Below are positions 1 through 8,464 of a stretch of DNA of 64,000 bases, in pieces. The stretch is from NCBI GenBank assembly GCA_023391095.1, contig JAEWBN010000016.1:124001-188000 (forward strand), written 5' to 3'. The notes beneath the pieces were generated by a model. The model searched no databases and was not told where the DNA came from. It saw only the letters and a program-made list of their open reading frames with translations. The stretch comes from Pseudomonadota bacterium (GTDB lineage: Bacteria; Pseudomonadota; Alphaproteobacteria; Rhizobiales; Devosiaceae). The stretch's first letter is position 1. Every line of letters begins with the position of its first letter. Made by a program: the position numbers and the translations under genes.

Positions 1-741
1 GCTCTTGGCGACCGCGATTTCGCGCCGGCCGACCGCGACACTCTCGGCAATGGTGAGCCCATGGCAATGGACCCCACGAAAAGAGATCCCGCCAGTCCTT
101 GGCGAAGCATGGTCGGAGCCGCCAGTTTTGTGAGCCATAGCGGTGACGCGATCGTTCAGGGCCCTGCTCCCGAGGCCGTCGCGGCACTGGCTGGGATGGC
201 CGGAGCCGCCGACACTGCGATCGTCGCAACCGCCCTGGCCGGGCTGTCCGAAGCCGGGGGAAGCGCTCCCATCGTCCAGGCCATGCTGGTCTCGCCGGCA
301 ATCGGTCTCGGCGGCCTCGATCCGGCCGCGTTGATGACCCCGTCGACGGACTTGGAGGCCATGAAGGAGGCTCTGCTGCAGCAGGTCGAAGCCGCGGGCG
401 ACGGGATCCCGCCCTATTTTTCCGGCATTGTCGCCGACATTGCGGCTGACCAGCCTGCCGTTGCCATCTCCCTTGCCTACCCCGACTGCGACATGGCGGA
501 ACACGCCGCCGAACTGCTCGGGGAGCGCTGGGCATCGACCATGCCCGACGCGGCGCAAGGCCAGTTGGAAGGCGGTGTGACCCAAGGGATGGACGCGCTT
601 TGCGCGGCAACCCTTACCATCACCGCCACGGAACCCTCCCCCGTAGGCAATCCCATCTTTGATGCGGTGCTCAACGCCCATATGCGCGGTTCCCTTGCGG
701 CGCTGCAGATCAGCGCATCACCGGCAGGAGAGGAACAGTGA
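1..741 (+). CDS. hypothetical protein, 5'-truncated by window edge
   Basis: No family is recognised. The reading frame is open from base 1 with no stop, so the gene very likely begins before the window, although an internal ATG at 61 could also serve. The visible part is rich in Ala, Gly and small residues, with two isolated cysteines in the C-terminal half and no clear membrane segment. It ends in TGA overlapping the GTG of the next gene, so the two are probably translated as a coupled unit. The function is unknown; it heads a run of exported or membrane proteins of unknown role. Confidence 0.6.
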   Translation, partial: ALGDRDFAPADRDTLGNGEPMAMDPTKRDPASPWRSMVGAASFVSHSGDAIVQGPAPEAVAALAGMAGAADTAIVATALAGLSEAGGSAPIVQAMLVSPAIGLGGLDPAALMTPSTDLEAMKEALLQQVEAAGDGIPPYFSGIVADIAADQPAVAISLAYPDCDMAEHAAELLGERWASTMPDAAQGQLEGGVTQGMDALCAATLTITATEPSPVGNPIFDAVLNAHMRGSLAALQISASPAGEEQ

Positions 742-1328
742 GGGCGCGTTCGCTAGCCTGGCCTGTCCTGCTCATCCTGTCCGTCTCCGGCGCGCCTGTA
801 GCCCAGGATAGCGCCTGGCAGACAACGGCCATTGACGCGGCGGTGCAGCATCACCTCGACAATCCCCCGGAGATTTGCGAGGCACCGAGAACGGCCTTGG
901 CGCCAATTGCCGTTCACGATCTGCCTATCGGCGAGGATACGGCCGCGCGCGAAGCTGTCCTGGTTCAGTTGCCGTGCACGGCCGAGACTTCAGTCTATCT
1001 ACTCGCCGATGACGAGGGAACGGTTTCGGACATCCGGCTGCTGACACCCTTCGTCGCCAATACGGCGGAAATCGACACCGGCTTCGGGCCAGCCCGGGAT
1101 CAGGTGCGGATCGATTGGACGGAAACCCGCCAGGTGAGCCTCCCCACCTATGACGAGGGTGGCCGCGTCCTCTCGTCGAAAGTCCCCTGGCCGGGCGACG
1201 GCGGAAGCTACAGCGCAACGCTCTGGGGTTTTCGGGACGGGCGGTTCCAACTGATGCAGTTCGCGGTGGATGCCAGCAGCAACGGACAGGACGACCCTGA
1301 AATCCTGTTCAAGAGCCAGTTGTGGTAG
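738..1328 (+). CDS. DUF1176-like exported protein
   Basis: A 196-residue protein with an N-terminal signal peptide (about residues 1-22, ending in APVAQ). The start is GTG at 738, overlapping the upstream stop as GTGA, with AGGAG a suitable distance upstream. The C-terminal half (a line with GGRVLSS, then a WGFRDGRFQLM segment) resembles the end of DUF1176 proteins, where a 'LsSfakGRG...W.G..F.L' pattern is typical. The match is loose, and the paired cysteines of DUF1176 are reduced to two (in PEICEAP and LPCTAE). Probably periplasmic; function unknown. Confidence 0.6.
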   Translation: MRARSLAWPVLLILSVSGAPVAQDSAWQTTAIDAAVQHHLDNPPEICEAPRTALAPIAVHDLPIGEDTAAREAVLVQLPCTAETSVYLLADDEGTVSDIRLLTPFVANTAEIDTGFGPARDQVRIDWTETRQVSLPTYDEGGRVLSSKVPWPGDGGSYSATLWGFRDGRFQLMQFAVDASSNGQDDPEILFKSQLW

Positions 1329-1375
1329 GTCCGCCGCAACATGCCTTCGGATTTGTTCGAGTATTGGAGAATAGG

Positions 1376-1945
1376 ATGCGCTTGGTTTCAATGATTGCCG
1401 CCATCGCCCTGGCCGGCACGATGCCGCTCGTCGCCCAGGAAGATGTGCTGGGCCTTCCGGGACCCATCACCTTCCAGTCCCAGCAGTTCGAACTCGCCTG
1501 GAGTTCGCAGCCCTCCGACGCTTATCGCAAGCACGAATATGTCCCAGCGGGCCAGGCTGTCGAAACGTTCGAGGAGATGTTCCTTGTCGAGGCTGTCTCC
1601 GGTTCGCTGACACCCATGGAGGCCGCTGTCAGCCAGGTCCGGTCGCTGGAAACGCGCCGCGGTACGGACCCAGTGCTCAACTACGATCTGCTGGAAAACA
1701 AGGCGACGGGTGAGGTCATGCTCGATTTCCTCATCAGCGACCTCAGCGCCGAGCCCATCATCGAATGGAATGCCTATCGCTACGTGCCGCTCGACGAAGG
1801 CGGTGTGGGCCTCTTCGCCATCAGCCGCCGCGGCTACGGTGATGAAGGCGCAAAGGCATTCCTGGAAGGTCTGGGCGCAGTCCGCTCTGACTCCATCGCA
1901 GCGCTGGCGGCTTTCGAGGTGCCAGCCTTCACTCTGGCGAAGTAG
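1376..1945 (+). CDS. exported hypothetical protein
   Basis: A 189-residue protein with a clear signal peptide (residues 1-21, cleavage after PLVAQ). The start at ATG 1376 is preferred because it places the signal peptide at the N-terminus and follows a GGAG-like stretch; an upstream in-frame start at 1322 would overlap the previous gene and hide the signal. The remainder is a mixed alpha/beta periplasmic protein with no motif I recognise. It lies 47 bases after the DUF1176-like gene and 12 bases before the next gene, so it belongs to the same transcription unit. Function unknown. Confidence 0.6.
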   Translation: MRLVSMIAAIALAGTMPLVAQEDVLGLPGPITFQSQQFELAWSSQPSDAYRKHEYVPAGQAVETFEEMFLVEAVSGSLTPMEAAVSQVRSLETRRGTDPVLNYDLLENKATGEVMLDFLISDLSAEPIIEWNAYRYVPLDEGGVGLFAISRRGYGDEGAKAFLEGLGAVRSDSIAALAAFEVPAFTLAK

Positions 1946-1957
1946 GGGTAGCGTAGG

Positions 1958-2668
1958 ATGTTTGCTCGCTTCAAGGCGCCGGTTCTGGCGCTCACTCTCG
2001 GCCTCGTACCCTTCCTCGCCTTCATCGGCACGTCCAGCACCGTCAGCATCAACGACGAGGTGGTGCGCAACGAGCAGTTCAATCTGCTGGGCTTGGCCTG
2101 CGCCATTATCGGGCTGGGCATTGTCTTCACGGCTCTTCGCCCCTCCGCCCCGCGGGATCTGCCTCGCAAGCTTTTCGCCGGGTTGGCAGGTGCAGTCTGT
2201 CTGCTCCAGCTTACCGCCTCGCTGTCTCTGGTCCGCCCGGCGGACTGGTTCGCACAGGGTGCCGGTTTGCCCGAACTCGCCTATGACGGCCTGAGCGAGG
2301 CCAATCGCAACATCGTCGCCTCCGTCGTGGAGCGGGGCGATACCAACGAGATCGCACGGGACTTCCAGAACCGCGCGACCTTCACGCTGGACAAGATCCA
2401 CGAGCATCAGGATTACGCCGACGTCTGCCACGAAGGTCGATATCGGCTCGACCCCGAGACTCTCGCCGACCTTATCGCCGTCCTGCCGGAAGCCCGGCAG
2501 AACGAAATCGCTATCGAAGCGGAGCAGATGCGGCGGCAGCCTCCCGCACCCCAAGACTGCTCGCCTGTGCGCACCGAATACGCCATGGGTGAACTGGTAG
2601 ACGATGTGAACCAGCAGTTGGACATGCTGGCGATCCTGCGGGATGGCTATGCAGCAACGGAGCCGTGA
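1958..2668 (+). CDS. membrane-anchored hypothetical protein
   Basis: A 236-residue protein with three hydrophobic segments in the first 90 residues (about 8-27, 43-60 and 69-86), followed by a soluble C-terminal region of about 145 residues containing two cysteines (in YADVCHEG and QDCSPV). This suggests an inner-membrane protein with a large domain on one side. It is the last gene of the rightward run starting at the window edge and is convergent with the next gene. No family recognised. Confidence 0.55.
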   Translation: MFARFKAPVLALTLGLVPFLAFIGTSSTVSINDEVVRNEQFNLLGLACAIIGLGIVFTALRPSAPRDLPRKLFAGLAGAVCLLQLTASLSLVRPADWFAQGAGLPELAYDGLSEANRNIVASVVERGDTNEIARDFQNRATFTLDKIHEHQDYADVCHEGRYRLDPETLADLIAVLPEARQNEIAIEAEQMRRQPPAPQDCSPVRTEYAMGELVDDVNQQLDMLAILRDGYAATEP

Positions 2669-2685
2669 GGCTGGCTTCCGTCGGC

Positions 2686-3144
2686 TCAGTCGGCGGAAAC
2701 CCGACCCGTCCGGTATTCGTCGCGCGGGCCGCCGCACTGGCCCAGGAGATCCCTGTCCCTGCCGGCATCATATGCTGATCCAAGCGTTTCGATGATTGCG
2801 CCGTCAGCAGTCTCATAGGCGTAGTAGGTAATGCCCCTGCAATAGCCGGTGCCCGGTGTCGGACGCAGGCAGCTGAGATAATGGCTGCCTTCGACATTGG
2901 CGGGTTCGACGCTGCAGCGGAACCCATTCTCATCGAGAAGGGACTGGCGGTTGCTCAGGGTCATGTCAGTAGGCAGATGCTGCGAAAACACGGCCGTTAA
3001 CGCTGACGCGTCCGATGGTGCCGCCAGCAGCGCCTCGCTGAGTTCTCCCCTCGCGACCGCCTCTTCGCGGGTGCCGAGGTACAGGCCCACTGCACCAAGC
3101 GCGGCCACCGCTACGACGGCGACAGTCATCATTGTCTTGCGCAT
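2686..3144 (-). CDS. exported or anchored hypothetical protein
   Basis: A 152-residue protein on the minus strand with one N-terminal hydrophobic segment (about residues 5-23) that could be a signal anchor, then a soluble domain with four cysteines (RCSVEP, YLSCLR, GYCRG, GQCGG), enough for two disulfides in the periplasm. The ATG at 3144 is preceded by GGAGG at good spacing. The product is not recognised. It is convergent with the preceding rightward operon and oriented like the ECF sigma cluster further right. Confidence 0.55.
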   Translation of the reverse strand: MRKTMMTVAVVAVAALGAVGLYLGTREEAVARGELSEALLAAPSDASALTAVFSQHLPTDMTLSNRQSLLDENGFRCSVEPANVEGSHYLSCLRPTPGTGYCRGITYYAYETADGAIIETLGSAYDAGRDRDLLGQCGGPRDEYRTGRVSAD

Positions 3145-3213
3145 GAAATCCTCCGTCCGGTCTTGACCGTCGTTCCACCAACCAAAGGCGTATTTTATGA
3201 ACTTGTGCCGCGA

Positions 3214-3552
3214 TCAGCACGCACCGATGATCTTGCTCACGGCGAGTACGCCCTCCGAAAACTGTGCTTCCACCAGGGTACAGCGCTCGAGGTAATCAGC
3301 GCGGATACGTTTAAGATCGGCCGCGTTCCCGGTCATTGCGGGCGGCTTGGGTCCGCTCCAAACCAGGTTGTTCGGCTGCGCTGCCTGGTCCGCGGGCCAC
3401 ACCCCATTCCAAGGGCAGGGTTGGGTATAGCACTGGAGCGTCGTCCGTCCGACGTTGAACGGCTCCGAAAGGGCCGGAGTAATGGCCGCTGACACTCCTG
3501 TCGCGGTTAGGACGGTGAAGGCGGAGAGCAGCCTCGATCGGCGAAGGGTCAT
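3214..3552 (-). CDS. small secreted hypothetical protein
   Basis: A 112-residue protein with a signal peptide (residues 1-29, cleavage near PALSE). The mature part contains four cysteines (two in QCYTQPCPW, then ERCTL and the C-terminal residue), consistent with a small disulfide-bonded periplasmic protein. GAGGTG precedes the start at good distance. It lies just downstream (leftward) of the sigma and anti-sigma-like pair and could be one of their targets, but that is inference from position alone. No family recognised. Confidence 0.5.
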   Translation of the reverse strand: MTLRRSRLLSAFTVLTATGVSAAITPALSEPFNVGRTTLQCYTQPCPWNGVWPADQAAQPNNLVWSGPKPPAMTGNAADLKRIRADYLERCTLVEAQFSEGVLAVSKIIGAC

Positions 3553-3611
3553 GGTGGCACCTCGTGTCTGTCATCAGTGAGACGACGCGGAAGCCATCAT
3601 TCTTGGTCTTG

Positions 3612-4313
3612 TCACTGTGCAGGTGCCGTCGCCGCGAGGCGATCCTCGATATCCTGCGCGTCCGCAGCGTCCCAGATGATGCGGCTCAGCCCGGGCGAGA
3701 TCGTGAAGCCGAACTCGTCCTCCACGAAGGCGTCCCAGCGCTGCAGGTCGCCAAAACCGGACCGTACGGCCAGGACACGCCGGCCGTTCCCATCGACCAG
3801 TACCGCATCGGTGACACTCACGGCCTCGTCTGCGGCCTTGTTACCGGAAAGCAGTGTCTGCTCCAGCCCCTTGTCGTCGACCCGGTAGACACCGAAGCGG
3901 TCGTCCACATTGCGAACCCCCAGTCGCAGCTCGCCGAAGGTTACGGGCTCGAGCGGCACGATCAGGTCGAGGCCCGGAGGCCGCATCGGCGGCGTCTGGC
4001 GCATATCCGTTCGGAACGCCTCGGCCGGGAGCCGTTCATGCTCGGGCGCCACCGTTCCGAGGAAGGCCGGCGACAGGGAGAAGGCGATGATCCCCGCCGC
4101 CGTGACGAGACCTGCGCCCAGTATGGCCTCCATCCACGACCCCGCGAAGAATCGGCGCCGGTCGGCGCCGCGCTTGATGTCCGTCGTGGCGGGTTTCGTC
4201 GTGAACAACTGTTGCGCGGCCGCGATGGTCTCGTTCATCCGGGTGTGGGATGGCTCCGGGATGCGGTCGGGAGGCAGGTTCATCAGTGGGTCGGTTGGCA
4301 TGGAAGTGATCAT
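3612..4313 (-). CDS. membrane protein coupled to ECF sigma factor, putative anti-sigma factor
   Basis: A 233-residue protein with about 55 soluble N-terminal residues, one transmembrane segment (about residues 60-82) and a C-terminal region of about 150 residues probably in the periplasm. This is the topology of a single-pass anti-sigma factor. The ATG at 4313 overlaps the sigma factor stop (ATGA), so the two proteins are translationally coupled, the usual arrangement for a sigma and its regulator. No HxxxCxxC zinc motif is present and the sequence is not one I recognise, so the anti-sigma role is inferred from context and topology. Longer in-frame starts exist but would lie inside the sigma gene. 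Confidence 0.6.
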   Translation of the reverse strand: MITSMPTDPLMNLPPDRIPEPSHTRMNETIAAAQQLFTTKPATTDIKRGADRRRFFAGSWMEAILGAGLVTAAGIIAFSLSPAFLGTVAPEHERLPAEAFRTDMRQTPPMRPPGLDLIVPLEPVTFGELRLGVRNVDDRFGVYRVDDKGLEQTLLSGNKAADEAVSVTDAVLVDGNGRRVLAVRSGFGDLQRWDAFVEDEFGFTISPGLSRIIWDAADAQDIEDRLAATAPAQ

Positions 4314-4858
4314 AGCAGGTCTCGCAGCGCCTTGCGCGCATTGTGCAGGTGCCAAGCAACTGTGACCTTCTGGCAGGACATGATCCGAGCCGCTTCTTCC
4401 TGGCTCAGGCCTTCGCCGTGAACGAGGATCACGGCATCCCGCTGTTTCTCCGGCAGCGTTCTGATGATGTTCCAGATATCGTGGAGCTGGCGGCCCGCTT
4501 CCTGTTCGGCTTCAACATGGTCCGGCACGAAGGCTGCGGCTCCGTCGGCCAGGTTCTGCCGGCGCTTTTGGGACCGCTGCAGATCCCGGGCAGCATTGAT
4601 GGTTATGCGATAGAGCCAGCTGGTGAAGCTGGCCCGCCGATTGAAGCTGGAAAGCGCCGTCGCAAGACGCATGCAGACCGTCTGCGTGACATCCTCGGCA
4701 TCACTCTTGTGACCCAGCACTCTGAACGCTACCCGGAAGATGAAGCGATATTGCTCGGTTATGAGCCTGTTGAAGGCTTGCTGGTCGCCGTCCTGCGCAC
4801 GCGAAACCAAGTCTTCCACATCACCGGGAGCGACCGCCGCTGTTTCCTCCAGCATCAT
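4310..4858 (-). CDS. ECF-family RNA polymerase sigma factor
   Basis: A 182-residue sigma-70-family extracytoplasmic-function factor. Region 2 spans about residues 25-95, with the typical aromatic/basic core (AFNRLITEQYRFIFRVAFRVL, DAEDVTQTV) and a FTSWLYRITINAARD stretch. Region 4 (about 125-180) has TLPEKQRDAVILV, then a helix-turn-helix in GLSQEEAARIMSCQKVTVAWHLHNARKAL. The length is normal for the family. It would direct RNA polymerase to a small regulon under control of the coupled membrane protein. The ribosome site in front is weak, and a second ATG at codon 2 makes the exact start uncertain. Confidence 0.9.
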   Translation of the reverse strand: MMLEETAAVAPGDVEDLVSRAQDGDQQAFNRLITEQYRFIFRVAFRVLGHKSDAEDVTQTVCMRLATALSSFNRRASFTSWLYRITINAARDLQRSQKRRQNLADGAAAFVPDHVEAEQEAGRQLHDIWNIIRTLPEKQRDAVILVHGEGLSQEEAARIMSCQKVTVAWHLHNARKALRDLL

Positions 4859-5107
4859 CCGTTTCAGTCACCCAATAACGTCGACCCGATCTGCGGCATG
4901 ATACGACAAGCGACCATCATGAAAACCCAGATAATTGCGCTGGCTCAATAATTGATTGTCTCAGGCTCCTGCAGCGGCGCATCGGCACAGCGAACGCGCC
5001 CCCTCTTTGGGCAGGTTGCACATTGCAGTCTTCGCTTATTGCCAAGAACTCTCGCGCCACGAGCGTCACATGGTCGAAAGCACATCAGCAGGAGGGGCAG
5101 GACCGTC
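4859..5107. other. divergent intergenic region between sigma factor and LprI-like gene
   Basis: About 250 bases separate the leftward sigma gene from the rightward LprI-like gene. An open frame continues upstream of the LprI-like start but carries no signal peptide or ribosome site, so I leave it out. Autoregulated ECF promoters commonly lie in such a gap, but I cannot point to a convincing -35/-10 pair by eye. Confidence 0.35.
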
Positions 5108-5524
5108 ATGCAAACTTGCCAGTTTATTCTGGGCAATACGCCCGGCCATTGGTTTGCGGCCCTGTGGCTGGCAGCAGCATGTCCAGCCACTGCAGCACCT
5201 TCAACTGCAGCAGAACACGAGGCCTGTATGGCGCTGAGCGGTGGCGTAACCTCGGCCATGCTGGATTGCCTTGTTGAAACCAATGACCGGACGGACGCCG
5301 AACTCGGTAGCTCCCTTGACGCTCTCACGCGCGCACTCGCAGGAGCGCAGGTCAATGCCTTGTTGCAGTCGCAGGACGACTGGGAGAGGTTCAGGCAATC
5401 GACCTGTGCGTTCGAGGCCCGGATTGCCAGCGAGGGCAGCTTTGCCTCGGTTGCCTTTGCCGATTGCTGGCTGGCCATCACGCGACAACGCCTGGTCTGG
5501 TCAAAATCGCTCGCGGGGGAATAG
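5108..5524 (+). CDS. LprI-like (DUF1311) exported protein
   Basis: A 138-residue exported protein. The ATG at 5108 follows a strong AGGAGGGG at 5090-5096 and gives a hydrophobic N-terminus, a signal peptide ending near PATAA. The mature part shows the DUF1311/LprI pattern: an early Cys (HEACMAL), a second Cys (LDCLVETND), then QDDWERFRQSTCAFEA and an ADCWLAITRQR segment near the end. Some members of this family inhibit lysozyme in the periplasm; others have no known role. It is divergent from the ECF sigma factor, so envelope stress is a reasonable but unproven context. Confidence 0.7.
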   Translation: MQTCQFILGNTPGHWFAALWLAAACPATAAPSTAAEHEACMALSGGVTSAMLDCLVETNDRTDAELGSSLDALTRALAGAQVNALLQSQDDWERFRQSTCAFEARIASEGSFASVAFADCWLAITRQRLVWSKSLAGE

Positions 5525-5721
5525 TCACGATGGTGCGGCGGATTCAATGACAACAGAACTATACGTATTCCAGGTGAGGTAAACCGCTCAAAAGCGCGGC
5601 CATGGCAAAGGTGCCAGCGCGCTGATCCCTGACGCGCTCTTCACTCCAGGCACCGCCAGGCCCGCATGCCACTTGATAGGCTAGCCACCGATGGATGGGC
5701 AAATTCATTTCCGGCGCAGCG

Positions 5722-6363
5722 CTACTCGGCCGCCGCATTCGCATCGAGCGGAATGCCGTTCTGCTGCAACCATTCCACTACCGCCCGGCGATCGGCCAAG
5801 GCCTCGTCGTTGAGAAGTGAGTGATCGTAACCAAAATAGAGGGTCTGAAAGGTCGTGCCATCCGTTTCCGCAAGCGGAGAAGCGCCGGCCTCGAGCAGCG
5901 CGAGGATCGCCTTGCCATTGTTGGTGCGGGCCGCGGTGTGCAGTGGCGTGCCGCCATTGGGATCGGCTGCATTGGGGTCTGCCCCTGCAGAGAGAAGAAC
6001 CTTTATTTTCTCGATCGGGTGAGAGGGGGATAGGATCGCATCGGTCAGCGGGGTGGTGCCTGACGCTCCCCGCGCATTCGGATCCCCACCGCGAGCAAGG
6101 ATCACCTCGAGAAATCGCGGATCGTCGGCAAAGGCCGCGCGGTGCACGGCAGTCTTGCCACCGGAATCGACCCGGTTCGGTTCGGCACCGGCCGCAAGCA
6201 TGGCTTCAAACTCCGCCAGGTTCCCCGCAGTCACTGCGTCCCGAAAGCGAGTGGATAGCTCTTCGGACGACCCTGCCACAAGGGCGGCCTGGCCAAGGGC
6301 GGCGGCTGTCCCTGCTGAGGTCAACATCAATACGGCGAGCACCCTGCCAATTTTTTTCATCAT
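5722..6363 (-). CDS. ankyrin-repeat periplasmic protein
   Basis: A 213-residue protein with a signal peptide (residues 1-24, ending near GTAAALG) followed by about four ankyrin repeats. The repeats are visible as LLAAGAEPN, GKTAVHRAAF, LARGGDPN, GTTPLTDAIL, LLSAGADPN and GGTPLHTAARTNN, spaced about 33-37 residues apart. The start at ATG 6363 is supported by AAGGAGAGGG just upstream. Ankyrin repeats make a protein-binding surface; exported ankyrin proteins of this size are common in proteobacteria and often protect or chaperone a periplasmic partner. The partner here is unknown. Confidence 0.8.
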   Translation of the reverse strand: MMKKIGRVLAVLMLTSAGTAAALGQAALVAGSSEELSTRFRDAVTAGNLAEFEAMLAAGAEPNRVDSGGKTAVHRAAFADDPRFLEVILARGGDPNARGASGTTPLTDAILSPSHPIEKIKVLLSAGADPNAADPNGGTPLHTAARTNNGKAILALLEAGASPLAETDGTTFQTLYFGYDHSLLNDEALADRRAVVEWLQQNGIPLDANAAAE

Positions 6364-6491
6364 GACGGTTTCCCTCTCCTTGGTTGACTGCGGACATAAA
6401 TCGGTTCGCCGGGCATATGCCGCAAGCAATTGGGACCGACACATGTAGGACGTACGAACCCTATGTTTTCTTGGTGCAAATCCAAGGCGCC

Positions 6492-6743
6492 CTAGGCAAT
6501 TAGCCGGTGCCGGTTGCCGTTCCTGCGGCAGACATCGATAAAGTCCTTTGCCGAAGCAGGATCGGTGCGAAAGCGCGCGAACTCCTCGGCGTCGATGCGA
6601 TAGTACGCCTCGTATTCGGCTAGATGATGCGCTCCGTCCTTGGTGATTGGCGTGGATAGGTAGTGCCAGCCCGTCTCCTGCTCGACTCCGAGGCTGAACT
6701 GATGCTCACGATCGATGAACAGGTCGGTGAAATGATGGGTCAT
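6492..6743 (-). CDS. small hypothetical protein
   Basis: An 83-residue protein on the minus strand. The start at 6743 has GGAGGG at ideal distance; a further in-frame ATG lies four codons upstream and overlaps that ribosome site. The sequence is charged and aromatic-rich (HHFTDLFIDREHQF, GWHYLSTPITKDGAHH, YEAYYRIDAEEFARFR) with one cysteine and no membrane segment, so it is probably cytoplasmic. It resembles small conserved proteins of Hyphomicrobiales, but I cannot name a family. Confidence 0.55.
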   Translation of the reverse strand: MTHHFTDLFIDREHQFSLGVEQETGWHYLSTPITKDGAHHLAEYEAYYRIDAEEFARFRTDPASAKDFIDVCRRNGNRHRLIA

Positions 6744-6792
6744 CGCTCCCTCCATGCACTTTTGTTGATTGCGGCCTGCGCGCGCCAGGAGG

Positions 6793-7044
6793 CTATTGCG
6801 ACAGCATTTCTGCTGCCTCCTGACCGAGTCGGTAGGCCTCCCTGCTGAGCCACTGATTGGCAGCGGTCAGACCGTCACGATTGACGCGCCGCTCGTATTC
6901 GTCCCGAAGTTGTTCCATGGACTGTGCATTGAGCACCGGAACGTGAGAGTTGTCGCCAGACTGCTCCCGTATCGGGCCGACGCCTTGCGCGTGGGCGGTA
7001 GCACTGGCTGTTAGGGAGATGACGAGGGCGGCAACAATCCGCAT
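6793..7044 (-). CDS. small secreted hypothetical protein
   Basis: An 83-residue precursor with a signal peptide of about 19 residues (ending ATAHAQG). The mature part is a short helical protein (SMEQLRDEYERRVNRDGLTAANQWLSREAYRLGQEAAEML) without cysteines. The start at ATG 7044 is chosen because it puts the signal peptide at the N-terminus and has an AGGAG just upstream. Function unknown. Confidence 0.5.
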   Translation of the reverse strand: MRIVAALVISLTASATAHAQGVGPIREQSGDNSHVPVLNAQSMEQLRDEYERRVNRDGLTAANQWLSREAYRLGQEAAEMLSQ

Positions 7045-7428
7045 GGCGGGCGGCTCCTGAGTTCGATTGTGAATTAGACGCACGTGCCCGCCGCACAATT
7101 GGTCAGAGCCTTGGGGCACGCCGAAACAGTTGGGCCTTGATCATGCCGTCGCCATGCCCAGCTAGAGCACGCTCTCTCGAATCTGAACCGCTACCTGCAC
7201 GGGAGTGCCAAGCGCCATCACGCTTCGGCACTCGCCATTCAGCTCGGCGTCAGCCGATCGACGGCTTTCGTTTCCGCCTGCCGCATGGCCGCTTCTGGAC
7301 TTAGTCTCGTCAACAGCTGCCTGTCCGCAACCGGCCCCAGATGAGCCACCGCACGCCTACATGCCGAATGGCGTTTTCAATTAGGGCGCGCCAAGGCCGG
7401 ACAGGCCGCTTCTGGCCCGGCAAGCCGG
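7045..7428. other. intergenic stretch without a recognised gene
   Basis: About 380 bases between the small secreted protein and the AraC gene. I see no start with a ribosome site, no frame with family resemblance, and no convincing terminator with a T tract. It could hold degraded coding sequence. Confidence 0.4.
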
Positions 7429-8316
7429 CTAAGGCCAAGCTGCAAAGGAGCCTGCAGAGTTGACCTGCTCTCGAGTAGCTTCAACCCTGAATTGCCTGGG
7501 CGAGCGTCCACTGTGCCGTTTGAAGAAACGAGAGAAATAGGCGGGGTCTTCAAAGCCCAGCGACGAGGCGACCTCGGCGATCTGCAGGCCTGAATCTTCC
7601 AGCATCTGCCTCGCTTCCTTCATCAACCTGGCATGGATCAGGGCAAGCGGAGTCTGACCGGTCGCCCTCAAGATAGCGCTATTGAGGCGGTGGCTGCTCA
7701 CCCGCAAGGAGCGTGCGTAGTCGGCCACAGACCAGTGGCGGCGCATGTGTTGATCGACCAGGTGGAGAAAGCTGCCGACCAGCGCGCGCGGCGCCGGCTG
7801 CCGCACTGCGGCACTGAGGTCCGAGTGGCGCCACAGCAGGATGGACACGATGGCCAGTTGGTGGCGCACCATTTCTGCCGCGGCGCCGCCATTGTCGCGC
7901 AGCTCGTTTTCCATGTCGCCGAGCAGGGTCATCAACTGCGCCGCTGCCTTGCGGTCGATACGTGTGCCGAGTTGGGGGCGCATGGAAAGCCAGCGCACAT
8001 CTTCGGAAATGTTGCCGGGGAGCCCGACCTGCCCAAGTGCCGTATCCGACGCTGCCATCCAGGCGCCGCGTGAGCCCGCCTGCAGGGTCAACTGAGCGGG
8101 TGTACCGGTTGGAATCCAGAGCAGGGTAGGGGCCTGCAGCGTGGTCGCTTCCCCGCGGTAGCTGACCTCGCCGGCTCCGGACATCAGCACGAACAAGCGA
8201 TTGCGCCTGCCCTGAAGCATCCACTGGCCTTTGTCGAGGGTAGTCGCAATGGCCTGGCTCTCCACCTCTTGGGCGAGGTCAAGCTTTTGGCGGGCGACAT
8301 GTTCTGATCCGCGCAT
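7429..8316 (-). CDS. AraC-family transcriptional regulator
   Basis: A 295-residue regulator. The N-terminal part (about residues 20-120) looks like a cupin-type sensor (MLQGRRNRLFVLMSGAGEVSYRGE, TLLWIPTGTPAQLTL). The C-terminal 100 residues form the double helix-turn-helix AraC domain, with WSVADYARSLRVSSHRLNSA for the first helix-turn-helix and the hallmark IAEVASSLGFEDPAYFSRFF for the second. It is divergent from the ABC transporter and aldehyde dehydrogenase operon with only about 150 bases between, so it most likely activates that operon in response to the transported substrate or a product of it. The regulatory link is inferred. Confidence 0.9.
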   Translation of the reverse strand: MRGSEHVARQKLDLAQEVESQAIATTLDKGQWMLQGRRNRLFVLMSGAGEVSYRGEATTLQAPTLLWIPTGTPAQLTLQAGSRGAWMAASDTALGQVGLPGNISEDVRWLSMRPQLGTRIDRKAAAQLMTLLGDMENELRDNGGAAAEMVRHQLAIVSILLWRHSDLSAAVRQPAPRALVGSFLHLVDQHMRRHWSVADYARSLRVSSHRLNSAILRATGQTPLALIHARLMKEARQMLEDSGLQIAEVASSLGFEDPAYFSRFFKRHSGRSPRQFRVEATREQVNSAGSFAAWP

Positions 8317-8464
8317 GGCGTGAATGCCTTAAAAGTACAAGTTTCTCCGCAAATAGTCTATTTCATGCACAGGGCAGGTTGGCTAGCCTTGGCCCAGGCG
8401 CTTGAACAGGGAAAAAGCCTGCAGCGCTCCGACGCCCCGATCTTGGGGCAAGAGGAGGTTATCC
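8317..8464. promoter_or_regulatory. divergent promoter region, AraC regulator / Liv-type operon
   Basis: The 148 bases between the AraC gene and the substrate-binding protein gene must contain both promoters and probably the AraC operator. The half nearest the AraC gene is AT-richer than its surroundings (around 8328-8365). The ribosome site of the rightward gene, AGAGGAGG at about 8450-8457, is strong. I cannot assign an exact operator. Confidence 0.45.

Noticed and set aside
1388..2737. Long open frame on the minus strand (about 450 codons)
   Set aside because: It lies antisense to two genes with signal peptide or membrane helices and ribosome sites; its product is Arg/His/Gln-rich with no motif. 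Long antisense frames are common in GC-rich DNA.
7045..7428. Possible decayed gene upstream of the AraC gene
   Set aside because: One frame reads like degraded coding sequence but matches nothing I know; not enough to call.
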